Notes: a model not told the origin generated them from the letters alone. Positions 1-11,469 are shown, counted from the stretch's first letter. The stretch: 64,000 nt of DNA from Corynebacterium heidelbergense (GCF_028609845.1 NZ_CP063191.1:1116001-1180000); one strand, 5' to 3'. Translations and numbers: made by a program.

Positions 1-2516
1 CCATTCGGGATGCCGTGGTTTCCCTCGGCGGCCGGGCGGATCAGGTGAATCCCCTGAACCCCGCAGAGATGGTCATCGACCACTCCGTGATCATCGAGGC
101 CTTCGGTGACTCGGACGCCTTCGATAAGAACGTGGAGATCGAGTACCAGCGCAACGACGAGCGTTACAAGTTCCTCCGCTGGGGCACCGGCGCCTTCAAC
201 AATTTCCGCGTCGTTCCCCCGGGAACCGGCATTGTTCACCAGGTCAACATCGAGTACCTGGCCCGCTCCGTCTTCGAGAAGGACGGCGTGGCCTACCCCG
301 ATACCTGTGTTGGTACGGACTCCCACACCACCATGGAAAACGGCCTGGGCATTCTCGGCTGGGGCGTCGGCGGCATCGAGGCTGAGGCTGCCATGCTCGG
401 CCAGCCCATTTCGATGCTCATCCCCCGCGTGGTTGGCTTCAAGCTCACCGGTGAAATGAACCCCGGCGTGACCGCCACGGACGTAGTGCTCACCATCACC
501 GACATGCTCCGCCAGCACGGCGTGGTCGGTAAGTTCGTCGAGTTCTACGGCGCCGGCGTGGGCGAGCTGCCCCTGGCTAACCGCGCCACCATCGGCAACA
601 TGTCCCCCGAGTTCGGCTCCACCGCTGCGATCTTCCCGATCGACGAAGAGACGGTGAAGTACCTCGAGCTCACCGGCCGCGACCAGGAGACCCTGGATCG
701 TGTGGAGGTCTACGCCAAGGAACAGGGCATGTGGCTGGATCCCAGCAAGGAGGTCGAATACTCTGAGTACCTCGAGCTGGACCTGTCCACGGTCGTGCCG
801 TCCATCGCCGGGCCGAAGCGCCCGCAGGATCGCATCGAGCTGACGGACTCTAAGTCCCAGTTCCGCAAGGATCTGCACAACTACGCTTCCGGGGACACCG
901 GCGCTACCTCCACCGGCAGCTTTGACGCAGAGGGCCCCACCACGGAGACAACCTCCGAGCAACAGGCCACCCCCGCCCCCGCCGCAGACGCGAAGGGCAA
1001 CATGCCCTCCGCGGCAGCCGGCGCCGATGGGCGTCCCTCCAACCCCACCCCGGTCCACTACAACGGCCAGGACATGGAGCTGGACCACGGCATGGTGGCC
1101 ATCGCTTCCATCACCTCCTGCACCAACACCTCCAACCCCTCCGTCATGGTGGGCGCCGGCCTGCTCGCCCGCAACGCGGCGGCCAAGGGCCTCAAGCCCG
1201 CCCCGTGGGTAAAGACCTCCATGGCCCCCGGCTCCCAGGTCGTCACCGGTTACTACGAGGCCGCAGGTCTGTGGAAGGACCTGGAGGCCATGGGCTTCTA
1301 CCTGGTCGGCTACGGCTGCACCACGTGTATCGGTAACTCCGGCCCGCTGCCCGCCGAGATCTCGGCAGGCATCAACGAGGGCGACCTCGCCGCTACCGCC
1401 GTGCTCTCCGGTAACCGCAACTTCGAGGGTCGCATCAACCCGGATGTCAAGATGAACTACCTGGCATCCCCGATCCTCGTTATTGCCTATGCCATCGCGG
1501 GCACGATGGACTTCGACTTTGAAACCCAGCCGCTCGGCACCGACAACGAGGGCAACGACGTCTTCCTGCGCGACATCTGGCCCTCCACCGAGGAGATCGA
1601 GGACGTCATCGCGTCCAGCATCACCAAGGAGCTGTACTCCGCCGACTACGCGGACGTCTTCAAGGGCGACGAGCGCTGGCAGAACCTGGACGTCCCCACC
1701 GGCGAGACCTTCGCCTGGGACGAGGACTCCACCTACATCCGCCGCGCCCCCTACTTCGACGGCATGAGCCGCGAGCCGGAGGCCGTCAGCGACGTGTCCG
1801 GCGCCCGCGTGCTGGCACTGCTGGGAGATTCCGTCACCACGGACCACATCTCCCCCGCTTCCACGATCAAGCCCGGCTCCCCCGCCGCCCAGTACCTGGA
1901 CTCCCACGGTGTGGAGCGCAAGGACTACAACTCCCTCGGTGCCCGTCGCGGCAACCACGAGGTCATGGTCCGCGGCACCTTCGCCAACATCCGCCTGCAG
2001 AACCAGCTTCTGGACGGGGTATCCGGCGGTTACACCCGGGACTTCACCCAGGAGGGCGGCCCCCAGGCGTACATCTACGACGCCGCCATGAACTACAAGG
2101 AGGCCGGCACGCCGCTGGTCGTCCTCGGCGGCAAGGAGTACGGCACCGGATCCTCCCGCGACTGGGCCGCTAAAGGCACCCTGCTGCTGGGCGTGAAGGC
2201 TGTCATCGCTGAGTCCTTCGAGCGAATCCACCGCTCCAACCTCATCGGCATGGGCGTGGTTCCGCTGCAGTTCCCCGACGGCGAATCCTGGAAGTCTCTG
2301 GGCCTCGACGGCACCGAGACCTTCGACATTTCCGGAATCGAGGAGCTCAACAACGGCTCCACCCCGAAGACGGTCCACGTCACCGCCAGGAAGGAAGGCG
2401 GCGAAACCATCGAGTTCGACGCGGTCACCCGCATCGACACACCCGGTGAGGCCGACTACTACCGCCACGGTGGCATCCTGCAGTACGTGCTGCGCAACAT
2501 GATGGCGCAGCAGTAA
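1..2516 (+). CDS. acn: Aconitate hydratase (partial, 5' end outside window)
   Basis: TCA-cycle enzyme converting citrate to isocitrate with a [4Fe-4S] cluster. The reading frame is open from base 3, so the true start lies upstream. The three cluster-ligating cysteines are visible in [11 protein letters not shown] (about base 1120) and [12 protein letters not shown] (about base 1310). The C-terminal swivel domain carries [13 protein letters not shown] and [10 protein letters not shown]. Between the N-terminal domain and SITSCTN there is an Ala/Pro/Thr-rich stretch of roughly 60 residues (about bases 890-1060). The C. glutamicum protein has only a shorter insert there, so this looks like a lineage-specific low-complexity linker. 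The repressor gene acnR follows 42 bases downstream, as in other corynebacteria, and the AcnR operator would lie upstream of the window. Identification is secure. Confidence 0.98.
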   Translation, partial: IRDAVVSLGGRADQVNPLNPAEMVIDHSVIIEAFGDSDAFDKNVEIEYQRNDERYKFLRWGTGAFNNFRVVPPGTGIVHQVNIEYLARSVFEKDGVAYPDTCVGTDSHTTMENGLGILGWGVGGIEAEAAMLGQPISMLIPRVVGFKLTGEMNPGVTATDVVLTITDMLRQHGVVGKFVEFYGAGVGELPLANRATIGNMSPEFGSTAAIFPIDEETVKYLELTGRDQETLDRVEVYAKEQGMWLDPSKEVEYSEYLELDLSTVVPSIAGPKRPQDRIELTDSKSQFRKDLHNYASGDTGATSTGSFDAEGPTTETTSEQQATPAPAADAKGNMPSAAAGADGRPSNPTPVHYNGQDMELDHGMVAIASITSCTNTSNPSVMVGAGLLARNAAAKGLKPAPWVKTSMAPGSQVVTGYYEAAGLWKDLEAMGFYLVGYGCTTCIGNSGPLPAEISAGINEGDLAATAVLSGNRNFEGRINPDVKMNYLASPILVIAYAIAGTMDFDFETQPLGTDNEGNDVFLRDIWPSTEEIEDVIASSITKELYSADYADVFKGDERWQNLDVPTGETFAWDEDSTYIRRAPYFDGMSREPEAVSDVSGARVLALLGDSVTTDHISPASTIKPGSPAAQYLDSHGVERKDYNSLGARRGNHEVMVRGTFANIRLQNQLLDGVSGGYTRDFTQEGGPQAYIYDAAMNYKEAGTPLVVLGGKEYGTGSSRDWAAKGTLLLGVKAVIAESFERIHRSNLIGMGVVPLQFPDGESWKSLGLDGTETFDISGIEELNNGSTPKTVHVTARKEGGETIEFDAVTRIDTPGEADYYRHGGILQYVLRNMMAQQ

Positions 2517-2558
2517 AGAGGAGCATGCGGCGCGCCCGATAGCGAGGAACTCGAACCC

Positions 2559-3131
2559 ATGCCCCGGATGAGTGAAGAGAACCTGGCCTCCGTGCGCGCC
2601 GAGATCCTCCGCGGAGCTCGGGAGTGCTTCATCACCTATGGCTACAAGGATGCGACGGTCGCCCGCTTGGAGGCCAGCATCGGCAAGTCCCGGGGCGCTA
2701 TCTTCCACCACTTCCGCAACAAGGACACGCTGTTCCTGGAGGTCGCCCACGACGACATGGCCCGGATGACCCAGGCCGCCCGGGAACACGGCATGATCGG
2801 CATGATCCGCATGGTCCTGCACTCCCCGGAGCGGGCCGGTTGGTGGGCGATGCGGATGGAGATTCTGCGCCGTGTGCGCACCGACCCGTGTTTCCGGGCG
2901 AAGTGGGAGCTGGACCAGTTGGCGCTGCAGGAGGTGGTCACCGACCGGCTGCGGGAGAACGCCGCCCGCGGCCGGATCCGTGGCGACGTGGACGTGGTCA
3001 GCATGTACCACCTACTGGACCTGGTGCTGGAGGGCGTGATGGCGAAGCTGCCGGCGGCCGCGGGCACCGAAGATATGCAGCGGGCCCTCCAGCTGGTGGA
3101 GCTCGCCATGCGCCAAGAGCCACAGTTGTAG
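2559..3131 (+). CDS. acnR: TetR-family repressor of aconitase, AcnR
   Basis: A 190-residue TetR-type regulator. The N-terminal helix-turn-helix covers about residues 15-60, with the typical recognition-helix/linker sequence SRGAIFHHFRNKDTLF, followed by an all-helical ligand-binding domain. Its place directly after acn and its length match C. glutamicum AcnR (188 residues), which represses acn and is reported to respond to citrate/metal. The ATG at 2559 is preceded by GCGAGGAAC as a Shine-Dalgarno. That it controls acn is inferred from orthology and position; the operator is not in this window. Confidence 0.93.
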   Translation: MPRMSEENLASVRAEILRGARECFITYGYKDATVARLEASIGKSRGAIFHHFRNKDTLFLEVAHDDMARMTQAAREHGMIGMIRMVLHSPERAGWWAMRMEILRRVRTDPCFRAKWELDQLALQEVVTDRLRENAARGRIRGDVDVVSMYHLLDLVLEGVMAKLPAAAGTEDMQRALQLVELAMRQEPQL

Positions 3132-3142
3132 CATTAACCCCC

Positions 3143-3412
3143 ATGATCGCCATCATGACCGTTACCGGCCTGGACCACACCGGCATTATCGCCGCCGTGT
3201 CCACGGAGCTGGCCCGCCGGGATGTGAACATCCTTAACGTCTCCCAAACCATCATGGATCAGTTCTTCACCATGATCCTGCACGTCGAATTCGACGATGA
3301 TGCCCTGGGCATCGGGGAGTTGCAGCAGCACATGGCCGCCGTCGCCGAGGAGCAGAAGCTCGTCATCCGGGTGCAGTCGGAGGACATCTTCACCGCCATG
3401 CACAGCGTCTAA
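3143..3412 (+). CDS. ACT-domain protein, UPF0237 family
   Basis: An 89-residue protein made of one ACT-like regulatory domain. It starts [20 protein letters not shown] and continues with the typical [23 protein letters not shown] segment. Members of this family are small stand-alone amino-acid-binding-type domains and are often encoded next to a UPF0210 (DUF711) protein, as here. The gene starts 11 bases after acnR and is followed by the UPF0210 gene. No ligand or precise role is established from the sequence. The family call is firm and the function is unknown. Confidence 0.9.
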   Translation: MIAIMTVTGLDHTGIIAAVSTELARRDVNILNVSQTIMDQFFTMILHVEFDDDALGIGELQQHMAAVAEEQKLVIRVQSEDIFTAMHSV

Positions 3413-3479
3413 TTCACCACAGCGTCTGACTAAACCCAGTCCCCCACCCCCCCCAAGCCCAAGGACACCCTCCGCCCGC

Positions 3480-4883
3480 ATGACTGACTTCGCCGACCTC
3501 GATCCCGCAGCTTTCGGCCGCCTCCACGGCCAGGCCAGCCACAATATCCTCGAAACCATTACCATGATCGAGCGATACCGGCTGGATATTCGCACTGTCA
3601 CGATGGGCATCAGTCTGCTGTCCTGCATTCGCCCCACGGTGGAGGACACGGCCACCGCGATCTACGACAAGATCGTCCGCTACGCCCGGAACCTGGTGCC
3701 CGTGTGCGAGGGCATCGAGCAGGAGTTGGGCATCCCCATCGTCAATAAGCGCATTTCGGTGACCCCCATCGGTTTCCTCGCTACGGCTTTGGACGCCAAT
3801 CCCCTAGCGCTCGCCAAAGCCCTCGATCGAGCCGCAAAGGAGGTGGGCGTGAACTTCATCGGGGGGTACTCCGCGCTCGTGGACAAGGGAGCCACCCCCG
3901 GGGAACGCAAGCTCATCAACTCAATCCCGGAGGCCCTGAGCACCACGGAGGTGGTCTGCGGTTCGATCAACGTGGGGTCTTCCCGCGCAGGGATCAACAT
4001 GAACGCCGTGAAGCGGGCGGGGCACATCGTCAAGGAATGCGCGGAGGCCAGCGCCGAGGATAATGCGATGGCCTGCGCGAAACTGGTCATCTTCGCCAAC
4101 TCCGTTGGGGATAATCCCTTCATGGCCGGTGCCTACCACGGGGTGGAAGAGGCGGATGTCGTCATCAACGTCGGGGTATCCGGCCCGGGAGTAGTGGATC
4201 GGGGTGTGGGCAGCCTAGAGGGCGCCACCTGCAACGACATCGCCGAGGCCGTCAAGCGGGCGGCCTTCAAGATCACCCGCAGCGGGCAGTTGGTCGGGGC
4301 CATGGCCTCGCAACGCCTCGGGGTGCCCTTCGGCATCGTCGATCTCTCCCTCGCGCCGACCGCAGAACTCGGTGATTCCGTGGCCCACATCCTGGAGCAC
4401 ATGGGGCTCGAGCAGGTCGGTACCCACGGGACGACGGCCGCCCTGGCGCTGCTCAACGATGCCGTGAAGAAGGGGGGTCTCATGGCCTGCTCCCGGGTCG
4501 GCGGACTCAGCGGCAGCTTCATCCCCGTCTCGGAGGACCGGGGGATGATCGACGCGGTCCAGTCGCAGGGGCTGTCGATCGACAAGCTGGAGGCGATGAC
4601 GGCCATCTGTTCCGTGGGCCTCGACATGCTGGCGATCCCCGGGGACACCCCGGCGGAGACCATCTCCGGCATCATCGCGGATGAAGCTGCCATCGGTGTG
4701 ATGAACCACAAAACCACCGCCGTCCGCATCATTCCGGTTCCGGGGGCTCAGGTTGGCGATACCGTGGACTTCGGCGGTCTGCTGGGTTACGCCCCGATCA
4801 TGCCGGTGCACGAAGCATCCAGCGCCGCCTTCGTCAATCGCGGCGGATATATCCCGGCGCCGGTCCACGGTTTCCGCAACTAA
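3480..4883 (+). CDS. UPF0210/DUF711 family protein (PFL-like fold)
   Basis: A 467-residue protein of the UPF0210 (DUF711) family, sometimes labelled PFL family because its fold resembles pyruvate-formate lyase/ribonucleotide reductase barrels. Recognisable segments are [25 protein letters not shown] at the start, the glycine-rich [17 protein letters not shown] and [26 protein letters not shown]. The frame stays open upstream to 3297, but that part overlaps the ACT gene in another frame. The ATG at 3480 begins at the conserved N-terminus. Pairing with the UPF0237 ACT protein is recurrent across bacteria and suggests the two act together. Biochemical function is not known to me. Confidence 0.9.
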   Translation: MTDFADLDPAAFGRLHGQASHNILETITMIERYRLDIRTVTMGISLLSCIRPTVEDTATAIYDKIVRYARNLVPVCEGIEQELGIPIVNKRISVTPIGFLATALDANPLALAKALDRAAKEVGVNFIGGYSALVDKGATPGERKLINSIPEALSTTEVVCGSINVGSSRAGINMNAVKRAGHIVKECAEASAEDNAMACAKLVIFANSVGDNPFMAGAYHGVEEADVVINVGVSGPGVVDRGVGSLEGATCNDIAEAVKRAAFKITRSGQLVGAMASQRLGVPFGIVDLSLAPTAELGDSVAHILEHMGLEQVGTHGTTAALALLNDAVKKGGLMACSRVGGLSGSFIPVSEDRGMIDAVQSQGLSIDKLEAMTAICSVGLDMLAIPGDTPAETISGIIADEAAIGVMNHKTTAVRIIPVPGAQVGDTVDFGGLLGYAPIMPVHEASSAAFVNRGGYIPAPVHGFRN

Positions 4884-4915
4884 CCCACCATCACTTATCC
4901 AAAGGAACAACTGCC

Positions 4916-5644
4916 GTGACATTCGTGCTCATCAGCCCCCGGCAGGGTCAACAGGTCACTGCGGCGGAGCACCGCGACTTTCTCGCCTTCACCGGCCTGC
5001 GGGCGCAGGAGCTGGATCACCGCATTCTGGACCGTCCGGACAGCCAGATCGGCCCAGTGGACGGAGCGGAGGGGGTCTTCATTGGCGGCTCCCCCTTCAC
5101 CATCACGGACCCGGAGGACCCGGAGCTGCAGGAGGCGATCAGCCAGACCTTGGTGCGCTTTGTCCGGCAGCAGTTGGACCGAGGGGAACTACCCATCTTC
5201 GCCACCTGCTTCGGGGCGGGCCTGCTGGCCCACTACTTCGGTGGGAAAGTCAGCCAGAGGTATGCGGAGGCCGCCGGGGAGACCCAAGTGGAGCTGACCG
5301 CTGAAGCTCAGGGGGACCCCATGTGCCAGGGCCTGCCGCCGTCCTTTCCCGCCCTGTGCGGCCACAAGGACTCGGTGGAGCGCCTGCCCACCGGAGCCAC
5401 CCTGCTAGCCCGCAGCGAGCACTGCCCGGTACAGATGTACCGCATGGGTACCAACGTCTGGGTCAGCCAGTTCCACCCGGAGCTGGACGCCGCAGCCATC
5501 ACCGCCCGGCTGAAGTTCTACGTGGGTCACGGTTACATGGCCGATGGCGAGGAGGAGAAGACGTACGCGGCGGTCGCCGGGGTCCGCACGGCAGAGGCCA
5601 ACACCATCCTGCGCAACTTCGTGGACTACGCCAGGGCCCGCTAG
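4916..5644 (+). CDS. Class I glutamine amidotransferase-like protein
   Basis: A 242-residue stand-alone amidotransferase domain of the GuaA type. The nucleophile elbow is FATCFGAGLLAHYFGG (Cys near residue 99), and the rest of the triad is VSQFHPELD (His, Glu near residues 186-188), so the hydrolase site looks complete. The GTG start at 4916 has an AAAGGA Shine-Dalgarno 9 bases upstream. It follows the UPF0210 gene by 32 bases and may be co-transcribed from acn/acnR. The last four bases, CTAG, are shared with the stop codon of the convergent ABC-F gene. The acceptor of the amide nitrogen is unknown. A free-standing GATase of this kind may be a gamma-glutamyl hydrolase rather than a synthase subunit. 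Confidence 0.85.
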   Translation: MTFVLISPRQGQQVTAAEHRDFLAFTGLRAQELDHRILDRPDSQIGPVDGAEGVFIGGSPFTITDPEDPELQEAISQTLVRFVRQQLDRGELPIFATCFGAGLLAHYFGGKVSQRYAEAAGETQVELTAEAQGDPMCQGLPPSFPALCGHKDSVERLPTGATLLARSEHCPVQMYRMGTNVWVSQFHPELDAAAITARLKFYVGHGYMADGEEEKTYAAVAGVRTAEANTILRNFVDYARAR

Positions 5645-7272
5645 GCCAGCTCCACGATCTCCATGTATTCATCGCCCCACAGGTCTTCCGTCCCGTCGGG
5701 CAAGACGATCACCCGCTCCGGCTGCAGGGCGCGAACCGCCCCGGGGTCGTGGGTGACGAGCACCACGGCCCCCTCGTAGGTCTGCAGGGCCTGGAGCACC
5801 TGTTCCCGGGATTGCGGGTCCAGGTTGTTCGTCGGCTCGTCAAGCAGCAGCACGTTCGCCCGGGAGCTCACGAGGGTGGCCAGGGCCAGCCGGGTCTTCT
5901 CACCGCCGGAAAGCGTCCCAGCCGGTTGATTCAACTGGTCCCCGGAGAACATGAAGGCCCCCAGCAGCCCTCGAAGGTCCTGCTCCCCCGCATCCGGGCA
6001 GGCCCCCACAGCGTTCTCCCATACGGAGCGGGAGCCATCGATCGTGTCGTGCTCCTGGGCAAAGTAGCCGATCTTCAGGCCGTGGCCGGTGACGATGCCC
6101 CCCTCCCCATCGGTACGTTCCACCCCGGCGAGAAGCTTGAGCAGGGTGGTCTTCCCCGCGCCGTTGAAGCCCAGGACAACCACCCGGCTGCCGCGGTCGA
6201 TCGCCAGGTCCACCCCGGCGAAGACCTCCAGGGACCCGTACATCTTGGTCAACCCCGTGGCGTTGAGCGGGGTCTTGCCGCAGGGTGCGGGCTCGGGGAA
6301 GCGGATGTGGGCCATGCGGTCTTCCACCGGTACCTCGTCGAGGGACCCGAGCATGCGTTCGGCGCGGGCCACCATCTGCTTAGCGGCCCGGGCTTTGGTG
6401 GCCTTGGCCCCCAGCTTCTCCGCCTGCTGGCGCAGAGCGGAGGCTTTCTTCTCGGCGTTCGCCCGTTCCCGGCGACGGCGCGCCTCATCGGTGGCCCGGG
6501 CATCCTTGTACTTGCTCCAGCCCATGTTGTAAACGTCCGCCTCGGCCCGGACGGCGTCCAAAAACCAGATCTTGTTGCAGACCGCATCCAGCAGCTCCAC
6601 GTCGTGGGAGATCATGACCAGCCCCCCGTCGTGTTTGGCCAGGAAACCCCGCAGCCAGGTAATCGAGTCGGCGTCCAGGTGGTTGGTCGGCTCGTCCAGC
6701 AGCAAGGTGGTGGCGGAGCGGCCGGACCCGTTGGTCGCCGCAAACAGGATGTGGGCCAGCTCCACCCGGCGGCGCTGCCCCCCGGAGAGGGTCTTTAGCT
6801 GCTGGTCCAACACCCGTTCGGGCAGCCCGAGGGCGTCGCAGATGCGCGCGGCTTCGCTATCGGCCTCGTATCCCCCGAGTGCTTGGAACCGCTCCTCCAT
6901 GCGGCTGTACTTCCGGATCGCCGCGTCCCGCTCGGAGTCGGAGTTCGTCATCTCCATAATCTCTTGTTGGCGTTCCATGGTTCGGCGCATGGCATCCAGG
7001 CCGCGGGCGGAGAGCACCCGGTCCCGCGCGCTCTGTTCGATATCCCCCTCCTTGGAGTCCTGGGGCAGGTAGCCCAGGTCCCCGGAGCGGGTGACGCTGC
7101 CCCCATAGGGCTCGCTCTCCCCCGCCAGGATGCGCATGGTCGTCGTCTTGCCGGCACCGTTGCGCCCGACGAGTCCGATCCGGTCACCCGGCTGGACCCG
7201 CAAGTGCTGGCCGGGGGCATTCAGCAGCGTGCGCGCCCCGACACGGACCTCGAAATCTTGGGTGACAATCAC
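5641..7272 (-). CDS. ABC-F family ATPase (ribosome-associated)
   Basis: A 543-residue soluble protein with two ABC ATPase domains in tandem and no membrane segments. Domain 1 has Walker A GRNGAGKT (about residues 36-43), signature LSGGQRRRVEL and Walker B TTLLLDEPTNHLD. Domain 2 has GFNGAGKTTLL, LSGGEKTRLAL and VLLLDEPTNNLD. The Lys/Arg/Ala-rich inter-domain linker is the part that ABC-F proteins insert toward the ribosomal peptidyl-transferase centre. ABC-F proteins act on stalled or antibiotic-bound ribosomes and are not transporters. The place beside acn-acnR matches mycobacterial Rv1473, which is annotated as a macrolide-type ABC protein. Whether this one is a housekeeping EttA/Uup type or confers drug protection cannot be decided by reading. 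Confidence 0.92.
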   Translation of the reverse strand: MIVTQDFEVRVGARTLLNAPGQHLRVQPGDRIGLVGRNGAGKTTTMRILAGESEPYGGSVTRSGDLGYLPQDSKEGDIEQSARDRVLSARGLDAMRRTMERQQEIMEMTNSDSERDAAIRKYSRMEERFQALGGYEADSEAARICDALGLPERVLDQQLKTLSGGQRRRVELAHILFAATNGSGRSATTLLLDEPTNHLDADSITWLRGFLAKHDGGLVMISHDVELLDAVCNKIWFLDAVRAEADVYNMGWSKYKDARATDEARRRRERANAEKKASALRQQAEKLGAKATKARAAKQMVARAERMLGSLDEVPVEDRMAHIRFPEPAPCGKTPLNATGLTKMYGSLEVFAGVDLAIDRGSRVVVLGFNGAGKTTLLKLLAGVERTDGEGGIVTGHGLKIGYFAQEHDTIDGSRSVWENAVGACPDAGEQDLRGLLGAFMFSGDQLNQPAGTLSGGEKTRLALATLVSSRANVLLLDEPTNNLDPQSREQVLQALQTYEGAVVLVTHDPGAVRALQPERVIVLPDGTEDLWGDEYMEIVELA

Positions 7273-7340
7273 GAGTGGGCAGTTTAGCCGCCGTAGGTAA
7301 CATGCATCTCACCGCCCGCCCCCAACAGAGGATCGTTGAG

Positions 7341-8528
7341 TTGAGAATTGCAGTCATTATCGGCCTGGGCCCAGCCGGGGCCATTGCGGCGCTCCGGGCC
7401 CGCGCGCGGGGGATGGGCGTCCTTGCTCTCGATCACCGCCTGGAGGAAAACCCCACCGAACTACCGGAATGGCCAGCCACCTACGGCCTCGTCGACGCGG
7501 AGGTGCCCGGCTGGGCCGAGGAATTCGTCCGGCCTGCCCACGAGATCAGGGTCGTCACCACGGCCCGGCGCACCCCGGACTTCGGGTATCGGATGTTGGA
7601 CAGCTCCGCGCTGCGGCAGGCCGTGGTGGACGCCGGGGTGACCCTCATACGCGGAACCGAACGGCACGTGCCGGAGGTGCTCGGGCAGGTGCGGCGGGAC
7701 AATCCTGGGGCGGAGGTGCTGCTCATCGACTGTCGTGGGGCCCGGCCAGACGGTCGGGAGCTGTGGCAGGTGGCTTACGGGATGGTGCTGCGGGGGCGGT
7801 CGGCGCAGGTGCAGCCCACCTTCATGGACTGGCGCCCCGTGGAGGCGCGAGTGGCCCCGGCCAGTTTTCTCTACATCCAGCCAGTGGATGGGGGCATGCT
7901 CTGGGAGGAGACGGTGCTGGCGACCGACCAACGCCCGGAGGACCTTCGCGAGTTGCTGGCGGACCGCCTCCGCCAGCGCCTGCGTTCAGCGGGGGTGGCG
8001 GGCGACGTGGAGACGGTCGATACGGAATTTGTGGCCATCCCCATGGGCCTGCGGGAGGGTAGCTGGGCTCGGCGGCGGCGAATTCTTGTGGACGCCAACC
8101 CACCGCGCGCCGTGGAATACGTCCCCTTCGGGTCTCGCGGCGGCCTGGTCCACCCGGCCAGCGGCTACTCGGTGGGGGCTGCAATGCAGGCCGTCGACGA
8201 GGTCCTTGCTGGAACCACTCGGCGCCGGGCCCTAGGGGTAGATATGGCCTTCTACCTGCGCCTCGTGGGCGCGCGGCTCATCGCCCGCGCCAGCCCGGAG
8301 ACCCTGCAGGACTTCTTCGATGCCTTCTTCCGGATGTCGCGGGAGTGCCAACTGGCCTATCTCACCGGCCACCACCCCCTGGCGGTCGCGGCGACCATGT
8401 GGCAGCTACGCGCCTACACGGGGTTTTGGCACCCCTTCCTGCGCCCCCTCGTCACGCACCCGCGCGCCGTATTGGGGCTTAGACGGAGAAGCCGAGGTAG
8501 CGCAACTGCTCGCGACCCTCTTCGTTGA
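7341..8528 (+). CDS. CrtL-type lycopene cyclase-like FAD-dependent protein
   Basis: A 395-residue Rossmann-fold flavoprotein. Dinucleotide-binding IIGLGPAGAIAALRA begins at residue 6. Lycopene cyclase family motifs occur in order: LLIDCRGARPD (about 127-137), QVAYGMVL (143-150), FMDWR (161-165), GGMLWEETVLA (184-194), VAIPMG (231-236) and GGLVHPASGYSV (267-278). These match plant/bacterial CrtL/CrtY cyclases, which cyclise the ends of lycopene. The TTG start at 7341 has AGAGGA 8 bases upstream and puts the FAD fold at the N-terminus; in-frame ATG 7302 and GTG 7275 are alternatives. The 3' end overlaps the convergent sufT by 50 bases. Corynebacteria normally use the unrelated CrtYe/Yf cyclase, and no other carotenoid gene is nearby, so substrate and function are uncertain. 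Confidence 0.78.
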   Translation: MRIAVIIGLGPAGAIAALRARARGMGVLALDHRLEENPTELPEWPATYGLVDAEVPGWAEEFVRPAHEIRVVTTARRTPDFGYRMLDSSALRQAVVDAGVTLIRGTERHVPEVLGQVRRDNPGAEVLLIDCRGARPDGRELWQVAYGMVLRGRSAQVQPTFMDWRPVEARVAPASFLYIQPVDGGMLWEETVLATDQRPEDLRELLADRLRQRLRSAGVAGDVETVDTEFVAIPMGLREGSWARRRRILVDANPPRAVEYVPFGSRGGLVHPASGYSVGAAMQAVDEVLAGTTRRRALGVDMAFYLRLVGARLIARASPETLQDFFDAFFRMSRECQLAYLTGHHPLAVAATMWQLRAYTGFWHPFLRPLVTHPRAVLGLRRRSRGSATARDPLR

Positions 8529-8889
8529 TCATCTGGGGGCCCCAGGCCGGCGACCAGACCCAGTTGATCCGCAGGTCGCTGATCTCCGGCAGGGTGCCGA
8601 CAACACTGCTGTGGGCCTGATCCTCGATCATGTCCGTCAGGGGGCAGGCGGGGGAGGTCAGGGTCATGTTGGCAACTGCCGTGGACCCTTCCACCCAGAC
8701 GTCGTAAACCAGCCCCAGGTCCACCACGTTGATGCCCAGCTCCGGGTCGATGACGTCCATGAGGCACTCCTCGACCTGGCCGGCCAGCTTCTCCTGCTCC
8801 GGGGTGAGGTCGGCGGGGCGCTGGGGCACCTCCGTCACGGGATTGGGGTCCATCTGCGGTGCCGAGGGATTGTGCGGCGGTTCAGTCAT
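8479..8889 (-). CDS. sufT: MIP18/DUF59 iron-sulfur assembly factor, SufT-like
   Basis: A 136-residue protein. The first ~30 residues are a Pro-rich tail, followed by a DUF59 domain with the family core DVIDPELGINVVDLGLVYDV and the cysteine-containing LTSPACPLTDMI. DUF59 proteins help maturation of Fe-S proteins. This is the last gene of the suf operon, 12 bases after sufU, as in other actinobacteria. Its 3' end overlaps the convergent cyclase-like gene by 50 bases, so read-through from either side would make antisense RNA. Confidence 0.92.
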   Translation of the reverse strand: MTEPPHNPSAPQMDPNPVTEVPQRPADLTPEQEKLAGQVEECLMDVIDPELGINVVDLGLVYDVWVEGSTAVANMTLTSPACPLTDMIEDQAHSSVVGTLPEISDLRINWVWSPAWGPQMINEEGREQLRYLGFSV

Positions 8890-8901
8890 GTCTCGTGTCC
8901 T

Positions 8902-10706
<1,805 letters not shown>

Positions 10707-10710
10707 TCAG

Positions 10711-11469
10711 CTACTTGATGAACTGCTCGTAGCCCTCGGCCTCCAACTGGGTGGCCAGCTCCGGGCCCCCGGACTTGACCACGCGCCCGCCGGCGAAGAC
10801 GTGCACGTGATCGGGCTTCACGTAGTTGAGGATGCGCTGGTAGTGGGTAATCAGCAGCACGCCGCCGTTCTCCCGCTCCCGGTAGTTGTTGATGCCCTCC
10901 GATACGATGCGCAGGGCATCCACGTCCAGGCCGGAGTCCGTCTCGTCGAGGACAGCGAACTTCGGCTTGAGCAGCCCCAACTGCAGCACCTCGTGGCGCT
11001 TCTTCTCACCGCCGGAGAAGCCCTCGTTGACGCTGCGCTCGGAGAAGGAGGGGTCGATGTGCAGCTCTTCCATGGCGCCACGGGCCTCCTTGACCCAGTC
11101 GCGGATCTTCGGGGCCTCCCCGCGCACGGCCGTGGCCGCGGAGCGCAGGAAGTTGGCCATGGAAACGCCGGGCACCTCGGTGGGGTACTGCATCGCCAGG
11201 AACAGGCCTGCCCGGGCCCGCTCGTCGACTTCCATGTCCAGCAGATTCTCCCCGTCCAGAAGGACCTCCCCCTCGGTGATCTCGTAGCGGGGGTGGCCGG
11301 CGATGGCGTAGGACAAGGTGGACTTACCCGAGCCATTCGGGCCCATGATGGCGTGGGTCTCGCCAGAGTTCAGGGTCAAGTTGACCCCGTGCAGGATGGG
11401 CTTGGGATCCTCGTTCTCGTCCGCGGGGACAACCTGCGCGTGCAGGTTCTTGATCTCCAGGGTGCTCAT
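10711..11469 (-). CDS. sufC: SUF complex ATPase SufC
   Basis: A 252-residue soluble ABC ATPase of the SufBCD scaffold that drives cluster assembly. It has Walker A GPNGSGKST near residue 37, the SufC-specific signature FSGGEKKRHEV and Walker B FAVLDETDSGLD. The altered Walker B (DET instead of DEP) is characteristic of SufC. The gene sits 56 bases after sufD and 58 before sufS. It acts in the cytosol with SufB and SufD. Confidence 0.97.
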   Translation of the reverse strand: MSTLEIKNLHAQVVPADENEDPKPILHGVNLTLNSGETHAIMGPNGSGKSTLSYAIAGHPRYEITEGEVLLDGENLLDMEVDERARAGLFLAMQYPTEVPGVSMANFLRSAATAVRGEAPKIRDWVKEARGAMEELHIDPSFSERSVNEGFSGGEKKRHEVLQLGLLKPKFAVLDETDSGLDVDALRIVSEGINNYRERENGGVLLITHYQRILNYVKPDHVHVFAGGRVVKSGGPELATQLEAEGYEQFIK

